From Bavariicoccus seileri WCC 4188 (lineage in GTDB: Bacteria; Bacillota; Bacilli; Lactobacillales; Aerococcaceae), in the NCBI RefSeq assembly GCF_000421665.1, contig NZ_ATXL01000021.1, positions 1 to 35,158 on the forward strand: a stretch of DNA of 35,158 nt. The letters are read 5' to 3'. The notes beneath the pieces are model-generated. The model was given only the letters and a program-made list of their open reading frames with translations, was not told where the DNA came from and made no database searches. Positions within the stretch are counted from its first letter, which is position 1. Every line of letters starts with the position of its first letter. A program made the translations under genes and the position numbers. This document shows, piece by piece, positions 1 through 8,244 of this stretch.

Positions 1-2
1 AC

Positions 3-60
3 GTCGAGCTTGAAAGAAGGAGCACGCCAAAAAAAGTGTGACTTCTTTCGTTAAAGCTCG
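3..60. repeat. Direct repeat copy 1 (58 bp) with internal palindrome
   Basis: This unit recurs almost exactly at 119-175; the two differ by one A in an A-run (7 versus 6) and one C/T change. Each copy folds on itself: CGAGCTT at the left pairs with AAGCTCG at the right, and GAAAGAAG pairs with CTTCTTTC, with a 4-nt bulge in the right arm. Function is unknown. It could be a dispersed palindromic repeat or the edge of a mobile or RNA element lying to the left of the window. Confidence 0.8.
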
Positions 61-69
61 AACACTGGA

Positions 70-109
70 ACAAAATTGAGTAGATAGGGAACTATCGGAA
101 AAATTTTGT
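70..109. repeat. Nested palindrome between the two direct repeats
   Basis: ACAAAATT at 70-77 pairs with AATTTTGT at 102-109. Inside it, GATAG at 83-87 pairs with CTATC at 92-96. The arrangement is a hairpin within a hairpin, exactly between the two 58-bp repeats. Function is unknown. Confidence 0.55.
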
Positions 110-118
110 GAAGTGGAG

Positions 119-175
119 GTCGAGCTTGAAAGAAGGAGCATGCCAAAAAAGTGTGACTTCTTTCGTTAAAGCTCG
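119..175. repeat. Direct repeat copy 2 (57 bp) with internal palindrome
   Basis: Second copy of the unit at 3-60, starting 116 bp downstream of it, with the same imperfect stem. It lies about 90 bp upstream of the phosphatase start, so it may sit in that gene's leader or upstream region. Confidence 0.8.
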
Positions 176-264
176 CGTCAATCAGTATTAAAACCTTTAC
201 GTAAGTAACCAAGAAACTAAAAAATCAAAGTAACCAAAAAACAGAAATGTCATTGGAGGCAATC

Positions 265-795
265 ATGAAGTTATATGTTACAAGGCATGGGCAAACGGTC
301 GGTAATGTGGATAATCTAGTGTGTGGGCAGAAAGAATATGATTTGACCGATAAAGGAAGAGCGCAAGCAAAAGCACTTGCTCAGCAAATCAAGACAGAAA
401 AGATAAAGATTGACCGCATCATCACGTCACCGATTGGCCGGGCAAAGGAAACGGCTGCTATTATCAATGAAGTCCTTCAAGTTCCTATTACGGAGGATAA
501 TCGGGTGGCAGAGTTTGATTTTGGTGACTTCGATGGAAAATCGAACCAAACGTCTGAATTTGCAGCAGCTAGGCGTCAGTTTGTTGTGCCATTAAAACAT
601 GGGGAGTCTTGGTTCAAGGCGGCACAACGGGCTTATAATTTTCTTGATGATATCAAATACGATGACGAAGTAACCTTGGTTGTCTGTCATAATGCTATCA
701 ATCGTGTGATACACAGTTATTTTTGTGACATGCCGAATGACCAATATTTTGATTACAATATTGATAATTGTGAACTGACTTATTACGAGTCATAA
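265..795 (+). CDS. Histidine phosphatase family protein (phosphoglycerate mutase-like)
   Basis: A 176-aa cytosolic protein of the histidine phosphatase superfamily, which transfers phosphate through a phosphohistidine. The signature RHGQT lies at residues 8-12, with H9 as the expected phospho-acceptor. The usual acidic residue is at E83 in AEFDFGDFDG, and the second catalytic histidine is H142 in VVCHNAINR. Length suits small single-domain members such as CobC/GpmB-like phosphatases; the substrate cannot be told from sequence. An ATG at 247 is in frame, but GGAGG at 255-259 sits 5 nt before the ATG at 265, so 265 is preferred. The gene stands alone, followed by a clear hairpin terminator at 860-886. 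Confidence 0.88.
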   Translation: MKLYVTRHGQTVGNVDNLVCGQKEYDLTDKGRAQAKALAQQIKTEKIKIDRIITSPIGRAKETAAIINEVLQVPITEDNRVAEFDFGDFDGKSNQTSEFAAARRQFVVPLKHGESWFKAAQRAYNFLDDIKYDDEVTLVVCHNAINRVIHSYFCDMPNDQYFDYNIDNCELTYYES

Positions 796-859
796 GGTCG
801 GCGTCCTAAGAACGACTGAGATAGTTGGTGTGCTAATTTGATTAATCAGGGAACTTCCT

Positions 860-886
860 AAGACGGACAATTGTCTGTCTTTTTTT
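860..886 (+). terminator. Rho-independent terminator of the phosphatase gene
   Basis: AAGACGGACAA pairs with TTGTCTGTCTT (one G-U pair, tight loop) and is followed directly by a run of T. It lies 65 bp after the phosphatase stop codon. Confidence 0.8.
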
Positions 887-1098
887 AGTTGCTGGGAAAT
901 TGGTTTTTGTTAGACCTAACTTGTCAGCTTATATTCCAGTCATTCCCTAAAATTTAAGAAAATTTAGAATTACTTTTCTTGTAAAAGATGTCATTTTTGA
1001 GTAAGCTTTATTAGAAATGTGTGATTTGTTTAATACACTGAAATACAATGAAAAAACAGAGTTACTTTCAGTATTCTTAGTTTTTCAGAGAAGATAAG

Positions 1099-3111
1099 TT
1101 GGTGCAACTAATGGAACAACAGAAGCATAAGCGGGTGTACGCAATTGATGGCTTGCGTTTTCTCGCAATTTTAGGGGTTATTTTTTACCACTTATCCCCG
1201 TATTTGGTGCCGGGCGGATTTTTAGGTGTAGACCTATTTTTAATCATCAGCGCCTATTTATTAACCACGAGTTTAAAACGTAGTCTCGATTCAAAGGGCC
1301 AGATTCACTTGATGACGTTAGTCAAGAAACGTTTGTTGCGGTTATTAGGGCCAATGCTTTGGATGGTCTTGTTAGTTGTCAGTTATTTGTTTTGGTTACA
1401 ACCAGTATTATTGCATGACTCCAGAGCTTCAATTTTATCAGGAATAACATTCACTAATAACTGGTGGCAGATCTTAAACGGTATATCTTACTTTGAAGCT
1501 GCGATGACACCTAATGTTTTTGGCCATCTCTGGTATATTGCGATTATCTTCCAGTTCACAGTGATTTGGGCTATCGTTTATACCTTCTTGGTCAAAGTTA
1601 TTCAAAAAGATACAGTGATTAAAGTCATCACAGCGGGTTTAGTTCTGGTGTCGGCTATCTTGATGGCTGTCCTTTTTAAAGCGGGTACTGATCCAACACG
1701 TGTTTATTATGGGACAGATACTAGGGCATTCTCCTTTTTACTTGGCGCATTGTTAGCCATGTTCTTCCCATACGAATGGGTCATTCAGAAACATAACTAC
1801 ACCAAAGCTCAACGGCAAAAGCTGTTATTATTCGGGACGGTTTTACTAGCCGCGATGGTTTATTTGATGTTTAATTTAAACGATGCAGCTACAATTACTT
1901 ACCGTGGTGGGATTTTTGTTTATGCGGTCTTATCGAGTCTATTATTCGTTATTATTTTGCTTCCAACAACCTTTTGGCATCGTGCTTTCAGCTTTAAACC
2001 AATGGTTTGGTTGGGACAACGGAGTTATTCCTATTATATGTGGTATTATCCGGTCAGTATTTTGTTCCAACAACAAGCGACTGCGAAGAGTCTCAGTGGT
2101 GTTACGGGGATAGTCTTTCAACTTGTCTTGATTGCGATGCTTGGAGAAGTTAGCTATGTCTTGATCGAACGTCAGATGCTAACGAAAATCTTTGGCCGTT
2201 CTTTCTGGCGTGCCATCTACATTAACTTAAAGCATAGCCGTAACAAAACGATTAAAATTCTCAAAGGTGTTCTTATTGCAACCGTGATGCTCTTTATTCC
2301 AGTTTCCTTTATCTTTGGATTGATTGATGCCTCGTCTGGAGAGAATAAAACAGTGACCGATATTGCAAAATCAATCGAAGATAGTTACTCCTCTCTTAAT
2401 AAGAACAACGCTAAAGAGATTGATAAAGAGACAGACAAAAAGTCAGACACAGACTCAGCTAAAGACTCAGATAAGGAGAACAATAAAGATAAGGGAACCG
2501 ACCAAGAAAATAAACAACCAAATGATTCGGATAAAAATAACGATCAAGAGAAAGATTCGGAGAAAGAAGATAAACAACCAGCTGAAGAGGCTCCTACTAT
2601 CGAAGGGTTGACGCCAGAAGAAAGTCAGTTTGCTGCAAATTTGGCAATTTCATTCTTTGGGGATTCGACACTACAAGCGACTGCTGCTAATTTACAAGAA
2701 GTCTTTCCGAAGGCCTTATTTGATGGGCAACAAGGGCGACAATTGTCGCAAAGTCAAGATAGTTTAAGAGCTTTCGTTGACAGTGGCAAGGCACTAGACA
2801 CAGTAGTCTTGATGCTTGGGACAAACGGTGGTTTTTCAACCGAGCAAATCAATGGGTTGATTGAGATACTAGGAAATAGAGAAGTGGTCCTCGTCACGAC
2901 TCATGCTCCAAGATCTTGGCAGAATGAAGTCAATGAACGATTGACTGAAGCTGCTAATAGTCATGCTAATGTGGTTCTGGTTGACTGGAACGCAGCAGTT
3001 AGTGGACATGATGACTGGCTATACGATGACCATATTCATCCAAACCCTAACGGGAGTCATGAGTTTGCTCTCTATTTAGCAAGACAACTCACTGCTTTAT
3101 TGGATAAATAA
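1099..3111 (+). CDS. oatA: OatA-like O-acetyltransferase (acyltransferase-3 plus SGNH domain)
   Basis: A two-domain membrane protein of about 670 aa. The N-terminal ~395 residues are an acyltransferase-3 domain with about ten hydrophobic segments; RFLAILGVIFYHL near residue 20 carries the conserved first-helix histidine. A linker of about 70 residues (~430-500) is almost only D, K, E, N, S, T and Q. The C-terminal domain is an SGNH esterase/transferase: FFGDST with S523 as nucleophile, LGTNGG as a later block, and a D-x-x-H motif in DDHIHP near residue 643. In the OatA family, the membrane domain passes acetyl groups outwards and the extracellular domain transfers them to muramic acid C6-OH, giving lysozyme resistance. 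Secondary cell-wall polymer acetylation is an alternative. TTG 1099, GTG 1102 and ATG 1111 are all possible starts; the purine-rich AGAGAAG at 1087-1093 favours the first two. Confidence 0.85.
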   Translation: MVQLMEQQKHKRVYAIDGLRFLAILGVIFYHLSPYLVPGGFLGVDLFLIISAYLLTTSLKRSLDSKGQIHLMTLVKKRLLRLLGPMLWMVLLVVSYLFWLQPVLLHDSRASILSGITFTNNWWQILNGISYFEAAMTPNVFGHLWYIAIIFQFTVIWAIVYTFLVKVIQKDTVIKVITAGLVLVSAILMAVLFKAGTDPTRVYYGTDTRAFSFLLGALLAMFFPYEWVIQKHNYTKAQRQKLLLFGTVLLAAMVYLMFNLNDAATITYRGGIFVYAVLSSLLFVIILLPTTFWHRAFSFKPMVWLGQRSYSYYMWYYPVSILFQQQATAKSLSGVTGIVFQLVLIAMLGEVSYVLIERQMLTKIFGRSFWRAIYINLKHSRNKTIKILKGVLIATVMLFIPVSFIFGLIDASSGENKTVTDIAKSIEDSYSSLNKNNAKEIDKETDKKSDTDSAKDSDKENNKDKGTDQENKQPNDSDKNNDQEKDSEKEDKQPAEEAPTIEGLTPEESQFAANLAISFFGDSTLQATAANLQEVFPKALFDGQQGRQLSQSQDSLRAFVDSGKALDTVVLMLGTNGGFSTEQINGLIEILGNREVVLVTTHAPRSWQNEVNERLTEAANSHANVVLVDWNAAVSGHDDWLYDDHIHPNPNGSHEFALYLARQLTALLDK

Positions 3112-3226
3112 GTTCAAGACAGTTTAAAAGTATAAAAAAAGAAATTAATAGATGAAGAAATAAAGCAGTAAAGCAATGTTAAGACACCAGAAGGGCAAGT
3201 CTCTACTGCAAGTAGCTGCTATAAAG

Positions 3227-3270
3227 AACCGCTATGGGGTGTGTGATAAGCAGACCCCATAGCGGTTTTT
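3227..3270 (+). terminator. Rho-independent terminator, 14-bp perfect stem
   Basis: AACCGCTATGGGGT (3227-3240) pairs perfectly with ACCCCATAGCGGTT (3254-3267), followed by a T-run. It is 115 bp after the acyltransferase stop. A relative of this hairpin occurs at 11126-11172. Confidence 0.88.
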
Positions 3271-3484
3271 GTTATTTAAGAATAAGACAGTGTGTTAACG
3301 TCTCTCTTAAGAATAGGCTTAAATAAGGCTAAATTAAGATATAATATAGTGCTTTACATAGGGCTATATTTGATTTATAGTTTTTCGAAAGAGTAAACAA
3401 GTGCGTTGATAATGTTTTAGTGTAAATTGTAATGCCATAAGATAGGGGTTAGCTCGTTATTAAGAGAGATGAGGGAGGATCGAC

Positions 3485-3787
3485 ATGACAAATACATCTG
3501 ATGTTTTAACAGTGACGGATTTGAAAAAGTCACCTAAAAGAGTGTTTACAGAATCAAAGAGTCGAAAAGAGGCTATTGTTATATATAATAATATTGCTGA
3601 AAGTATTGTTATGGATATCTCCACGTTTAATAATTTAGAAACCAAAATCGAATTGTTGAATGAAAAAATCTTTGAGCTGGAAATTGCTATGAGGTTAAGA
3701 ACAAATACCGAAACATGGTCGGATGAAGAAGCCCGCGGCGAGCGTGAATTTAAAGACCTATCAAAAATAAAAGATGAATGGTTGTAG
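3485..3787 (+). CDS. Phd/YefM-like antitoxin, apparently orphan
   Basis: A 100-aa protein whose first half follows the Phd/YefM antitoxin pattern: a short strand with VTDLKKSPKRVF, then IVIYNNIAESIVMDISTFNNL, where a beta-hairpin leads into a helix. The second half is a charged helix typical of the toxin-binding tail. GGGAGG at 3473-3478 gives a good start. In intact systems such a protein binds both its toxin and its own promoter. No toxin follows: the next 160 bp hold only a 29-codon ORF (3801-3890) without YoeB/Doc features, then a hairpin. The family call rests on pattern recognition. It could regulate a distant toxin or be a leftover. Confidence 0.65.
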   Translation: MTNTSDVLTVTDLKKSPKRVFTESKSRKEAIVIYNNIAESIVMDISTFNNLETKIELLNEKIFELEIAMRLRTNTETWSDEEARGEREFKDLSKIKDEWL

Positions 3788-3950
3788 ATCTTTCTAGATG
3801 ATGAATTATAGAAGAAGTATCAATTGCCAAGAGATAATAAATAAGTTTACTGAGATTCAGATAAAAAATTCATCAAGTAAAGAGATATGATTGAATACAG
3901 TAGAAATAGTGCTTAGTGTCAATAACCACCAAACTTGAGATGTAATACTA

Positions 3951-4004
3951 AATAATCCCCACCGACAAGATTCTGTTGAATTCTAGTCAGTGGGGATTTT
4001 GTTA
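3951..4004 (+). terminator. 54-nt hairpin element A1 (terminator-like)
   Basis: AATCCCCA at 3954-3961 pairs with TGGGGATT at 3991-3998; GAC (3964-3966) and GTC (3986-3988) extend the stem, and TTTTGTT follows. The element has the same length and the same ends as the one at 14340-14393, with different but still pairing bases inside. It may terminate the Phd-like transcript. Confidence 0.7.
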
Positions 4005-4041
4005 TGCAGATAGATGGTTGAATGGTTATGGTTAGTACAAT

Positions 4042-4215
4042 CTATCTAGTACTTGTTGTTTTACTAGTCGTTGGTTGTTTAATGACAGCATCAACGATGA
4101 GATCAACTAGTAAATATAATTTATCTTTTACAAAGCCTTTGAAGTTTTCACTATTAATATAATTATTTATGATTCCTGAAACACTTTCTAAAATAATGGT
4201 TAGTAGTTTATTCAT
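4042..4215 (-). CDS. Small unknown protein (57 aa), overlapping the upstream gene
   Basis: A 57-aa ORF: it begins MNKLLTIILESVSGII, has a central KDKLYLLVDLIVDAVI and ends in a T/S/K-rich tail. It contains two amphipathic or weakly hydrophobic stretches and no recognised family. Its ATG overlaps the stop of the 126-aa gene by 8 nt (ATGAATAA), and GAAGG lies just upstream, so translational coupling is likely. It could be a small membrane-associated partner of the 126-aa protein. The tight overlap is the main reason to believe it is expressed. Confidence 0.5.
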   Translation of the reverse strand: MNKLLTIILESVSGIINNYINSENFKGFVKDKLYLLVDLIVDAVIKQPTTSKTTSTR

Positions 4216-4588
4216 GAGCTTTACCTTCTTTTCTGAGTTGCTTTGCCAATTTTCTAATGAGCTTGTTTTTAGAATTCTTAATCAAAAAATCATAGGCAAA
4301 AGAGACCAATTCTGATTTTGTAATTGAAGGATTCAATTCTTTTTCTGATAATAGCGCATAGTAGAGGGCGAAAGGGTGAACGTCGTATTGGTCAACTGAT
4401 TTAGAAATGTTTTGATGGATTGAAACTGTCAATTCTTGATTTGCTTGTTCTGACAATGTATTTGATTCTTCAGGTGCTACTAAACTGAGTTGGTCGCCAA
4501 CAATGTTATGTATTTCTGTAGCTATTGTATCTTTAAAATCGTCATATCCCTTTTCGACAGTGTCGAACGATTCTTTGTGTTGTCCCAT
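4208..4588 (-). CDS. Unknown 126-aa soluble protein
   Basis: A 126-aa, mostly helical protein with no hydrophobic segment and a basic C-terminus (KNKLIRKLAKQLRKEGK). The N-terminal third is acidic. I recognise no domain. The start is well supported by GGAGG at 4596-4600, 7 nt upstream. It forms a two-gene minus-strand unit with the overlapping 57-aa ORF. An ATTATA box (read as TATAAT on the minus strand, 4670-4675) and a CATTAG-TG-CTAATG inverted repeat at 4623-4636 lie in the leader and could be its promoter and operator. A regulatory or structural role cannot be deduced. Confidence 0.6.
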   Translation of the reverse strand: MGQHKESFDTVEKGYDDFKDTIATEIHNIVGDQLSLVAPEESNTLSEQANQELTVSIHQNISKSVDQYDVHPFALYYALLSEKELNPSITKSELVSFAYDFLIKNSKNKLIRKLAKQLRKEGKAHE

Positions 4589-4737
4589 AATTTTTCCTCC
4601 AAAGATTTTTGGTGAAGATAATCATTAGTGCTAATGAATAAGGTAAATATCTGCCACTAAATTAGGTTTATTATACTGTAAACTTATCAAGATAGGCGTA
4701 AAAAATGTTGCTTTAAATCAAAAAAACAATAGAAAAA

Positions 4738-5937
4738 TCAATAATTGGGGATGGTATCATTATTATCTGCAAACTCGCCGTTAAAAAGTTGATCTCTAGC
4801 ATTTCCAGTATTCTCTTGGAATTCTTCTTTTGTGAGTTTTCCATCTTGCCATAATTTACCATAATAATCGTCAATACCATCTAAATACTTGTATACCAGT
4901 TCCTCACTCACGCCTGTAGCGGCAACATATTCAGGTGTCACATAACCGCTACCTCTGTTGTAAGGCAGGACATTGATTACTTTGCCCGAGTACTTCGCAA
5001 AAGCGTCAAGATATTTTTGGGATTCTGATGTTTGTTCAGTGTCTGTAGGCTCGATGCTAGTAGTTTGACTTTGAGCTTTTTTCGTCCGAGGAAACTGATA
5101 TCTTTCAGTAGTAACGTCTGCTGAGAAAGAACTCCCTGTTTCGAATATGACGTTGATGGTGTTAGCATCGAGAACGTCTACGTAAACAATAGCACGAAAT
5201 CCGCCACCATCACTCATCCCTGAGAACGCTAGATTATGACCCTCGGTTTGGTCCATTTGAGCCCAAATTTGTGAAGGGTTATCGAAATTATCTGGAAGGT
5301 TTACTTTAAGAATGCCAAGTGCCTCTTCGGCGGTAATAGTTTTACTAGCTTCTTCTATGGCTTTTTGGATAGCCTGATCGTTTGAAGTTTTGAGATCGGT
5401 AGCTTTTTTAAAAACAGTTGCAAACCTACCAGTTTCCGATTTAGCTAATACAGGTTCTAGTTCCTGATTAGACTCTTCATACTTTTGATCTTTGGCTAAG
5501 GATTCAGCGGACTGAGTAGCTTGTTCTAGTGTTTTCAATTCTGTTTTGTCAGCGGTCAGTGATGTAATGACCTCTTTAGCATAATCAAAGATTCCTTCTA
5601 GTGGTTTTTTCTCATTAGTTAATTCGTTTGCTAAGTCTTCTGATTTTTGATACTGTTCAGGTTTTTCGGTGGACTGTTTGAGTTGTATAACCTTTTCTAG
5701 TTGTGTTTGGTAATTCTTTAACGTAGTGTCATCTTTTTGTTTTGAAAGAGCAGCATTTGTTTTAACGAGTGCTTTGTCAAAGGATTGGTCATTGGATAGT
5801 TGCTCAATTGTAGTTACAGCTGACTTATACTCTGCCTGAGCATCTGCTTTTAATTTTTGTGCGTAAATGTAATAGCCACCTCCGCCTATTAGTATGGCTA
5901 GTAATAATAGTGCTATGAATACACGTTTATTCCTCAT
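4738..5937 (-). CDS. Membrane-anchored coiled-coil protein of unknown function
   Basis: A 399-aa protein with one N-terminal transmembrane helix (FIALLLLAILIGGGGYYIY, about residues 6-25) after RNKR, predicting a cytoplasmic N-terminus and an extracellular body. Residues ~30-200 are charged, Q/K/E-rich and probably coiled coil. Residues ~205-280 form a compact region with SGMSDGGGFRAIVYVDV, and the acidic C-terminal region may be a further small domain. The GGGFR phrase also occurs in the lipoprotein at 9939-10985, hinting at a shared extracellular fold. A TTG at 5940 is in frame, but GGAGGG at 5943-5948 is correctly spaced for the ATG at 5937. It is divergent from the zinc-ribbon gene run, suggesting a related envelope role. 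Function is unknown. Confidence 0.7.
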   Translation of the reverse strand: MRNKRVFIALLLLAILIGGGGYYIYAQKLKADAQAEYKSAVTTIEQLSNDQSFDKALVKTNAALSKQKDDTTLKNYQTQLEKVIQLKQSTEKPEQYQKSEDLANELTNEKKPLEGIFDYAKEVITSLTADKTELKTLEQATQSAESLAKDQKYEESNQELEPVLAKSETGRFATVFKKATDLKTSNDQAIQKAIEEASKTITAEEALGILKVNLPDNFDNPSQIWAQMDQTEGHNLAFSGMSDGGGFRAIVYVDVLDANTINVIFETGSSFSADVTTERYQFPRTKKAQSQTTSIEPTDTEQTSESQKYLDAFAKYSGKVINVLPYNRGSGYVTPEYVAATGVSEELVYKYLDGIDDYYGKLWQDGKLTKEEFQENTGNARDQLFNGEFADNNDTIPNY

Positions 5938-6361
5938 CAAATCCCTCCATTTTTATTTAGTACGATTAAGTTATGACTAAAGATGTAACAAATATCATAG
6001 TAATCATATCATATAAATAGAAAAATGCGATATTCTTTAAAAGAATAAACATAAATTTATTTGATGAATTTATTTAAAAATTTAGCTACCTAAGTTAGAT
6101 TAAAAAAATCATATTTTTAATAGAAACATATTTAAGCAGTGTACTATACACCTGTAAATATGACCGCTATATAAGCTCATCATCATGATTAAATTCTTAA
6201 TTACTGTAAGAAAAGTAGATATATTTATGGTATAATCTTTATATTTAAATACATAGGAGGTAATAGTAGAAATAAAAGAAAAGTCCTTTGTTTCAGGAGA
6301 ATTATCATAAGAAATAAAGAATGATAGTATTATTTTTAGAAAAGGTTATAGGAGTTGATGG
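5938..6361. other. AT-rich divergent intergenic region
   Basis: Some 420 bp, strongly AT-rich, between divergent genes; it should hold both promoters. TATAAT at 6231-6236 is a good -10 for the rightward genes, but no convincing -35 is seen. AGGAGG at 6254-6259 is not followed by an ATG-started ORF. GGAG at 6351-6354 serves the zinc-ribbon gene. No coding ORF is supported. Confidence 0.5.
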
Positions 6362-8176
6362 ATGGTGAAGAAATGTCAAAAATGTGGACAAGAAAATAGT
6401 GACGATGCACAGTTTTGTGAGGAATGTGGGCAGACGTTAAACGGTAATGAGTCAAATAGCGATTATTCTAGTAAGAATAATGGACTAGTGGTGTGTCAAA
6501 ATTGTGGAACTGAGAATGCAGGGGATAATTCTTTCTGTGAAAAGTGTGGAAACCGTCTGGTCTCTGTCATAGAAGTGACAGACGATGCCGAATCAACTCA
6601 TGAGGAAAAGTATACTTCAAAGAGTGAATCAAGGGCGGATTAAACGCCTACGACCAAACCTATAAATAAGCATGCTGTTATTATTGGAACAATTATTGTT
6701 GCTATATTATTAGGAGTCATTGGAATTGATCGTTATGGGGAAAATTATTATTCATATGAAAATCAGGTATCGAGACTTAAGGATACAGTTGCCAGTAAAT
6801 CTGCAGAAAAAATCGTTAACAATATGATTTCTGAAGATGAACAGTTTGAAGTGACCGAAAAGTCTTTGAAGCCATTTGTTGACTATCTAAAAACTGATAG
6901 CGATTATCTAGCGAATACAATTGACCAGATGGAATTTGGAGCAATGGGAAACAATGACGTATATGTGACTCAATCTGGCAAGCACTTATTATTTTATGAT
7001 AAATACGTTTTGGCTATAAAACCAACTTATTTTGCTGTACATACTAATCTAACAGGCATGTTGCTATCGGTGAATGGTGAAGACCAAGATACCTCCAATT
7101 CGGATGATTTTACTTGGAAAGTAGGTCCGGTTTCACCTGGGCAATATTCTTTTAAAGGAACATTTGATGATACTACATTTGATGATACTAATGGTGAGGA
7201 GTCTACTATTGAAGATACAGTCATACAGATTTATCAACAAGAACTCAATGAGAATGATGAGCGCCTTGTTAGTCTGGAGGCCACTAAAGTAAAATTCGAC
7301 TTAGTAGCAGATATCCCTAATGGTGAGATCTTTGTTGATGGAAAATCTGTTGGTCAATTAAAGGATGGCCGTTTAGATGGTATCAACTACATTTGGCATG
7401 ACGGTTCAACGCTGACGATAAAACAAAAAATTGGCGATTTAGAACTTGAATCGCAAAATATCGAAATTGATCCATATAGTTATAGCGATAGTAGTTATGG
7501 TGCATTTTCCGAGTTATCGGTTTCCGTAATACCGGTAGCTATCTATAGTAATATGGTTGGTGCAGATATCAAAATTGATGGTAAGAAAGTGGCAACTGTT
7601 GGTGAAGATAGCGAAGTTAAATTTAATCTCGTAATGCCAGAAGAGGACCATGAATTGGTTGCTGTTCAAAGTTTTGAGGACGGTGAAATAACTTCGCAAA
7701 AAGAAAAGATTTCTCCAGTTTCGTTTTCGTATTACTATGACTTGAGTTCTGAATCAAGAAAAGACGCATTTGATTTTTCAACGTGGTTAAATGATCTATA
7801 TTTCAGTATTTCAGATTTTGCTGACGACGACTACGATTTTGGAGAAGATGAAATTAATGCACTCGCTGATTACTTTGTAGGTGGTAAAGACAATAAAGAG
7901 TTTATTGATTTTAAGGATGCTTTTATTGGTGAAACAAGAGAAAATGACAAGATACGGTACATTCAAACGTCATTAGGAGAAGTTGAAAAGGTAACAGCAG
8001 TTGGAGCGAAAGACTATGAAGTCCAGTATACAGTTAATTATTACACTATCTATACGGATTCTACCGCGAGTGTGGATGAAACATTTAGATATAAAAAAGC
8101 CACTTTTTCCGTTGAAGATGGTGAATTGAAGATTAAGGATTTAGGCGGTAAAGATAATTTTGAAAAAGTTGAGTAA
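6362..8176 (+). pseudogene. TcaA-like zinc-ribbon membrane protein interrupted by in-frame TAA
   Basis: One reading frame of 604 sense-equivalent positions is broken only by TAA at 6641-6643. Before it lie two zinc ribbons (C5-x2-C8/C19-x2-C22 and C45-x2-C48/C59-x2-C62) and an acidic linker. After it the frame continues without a shift: a transmembrane helix at ~6671-6727 (VIIGTIIVAILLGVIGI), then a large acidic extracellular part to 8176. This order (ribbon, linker, helix, repeated extracellular domains such as IFVDGKSVG) is that of TcaA/YvbJ-like proteins, linked to cell-wall stress and glycopeptide response in staphylococci. As written, it yields a 93-aa soluble ribbon peptide; the first later ATG (6824) lies beyond the helix. 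The frame downstream is clean, so the stop is recent or a sequencing error. Start 6362 has AGGAG 7 nt upstream. Confidence 0.85.
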
Positions 8177-8244
8177 CATCGTATTTTGCCCTGTCACGGT
8201 TGAATTAGAAATTATATTAATGAGTTTCAATTGGAGGAATTACC

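Noticed and set aside
3..175. CRISPR array
   Set aside because: Only two units of ~58 bp with one 58-bp gap that is itself palindromic, and no cas genes; not a CRISPR.
2363..2611. 82-aa plus-strand ORF within the acyltransferase gene
   Set aside because: Basic, repetitive translation of the charged linker in another frame; a shadow of the real gene.
3801..3890. 29-codon ORF after the Phd-like gene as its toxin
   Set aside because: Too short, no RBS, and no RelE/YoeB/Doc motif.
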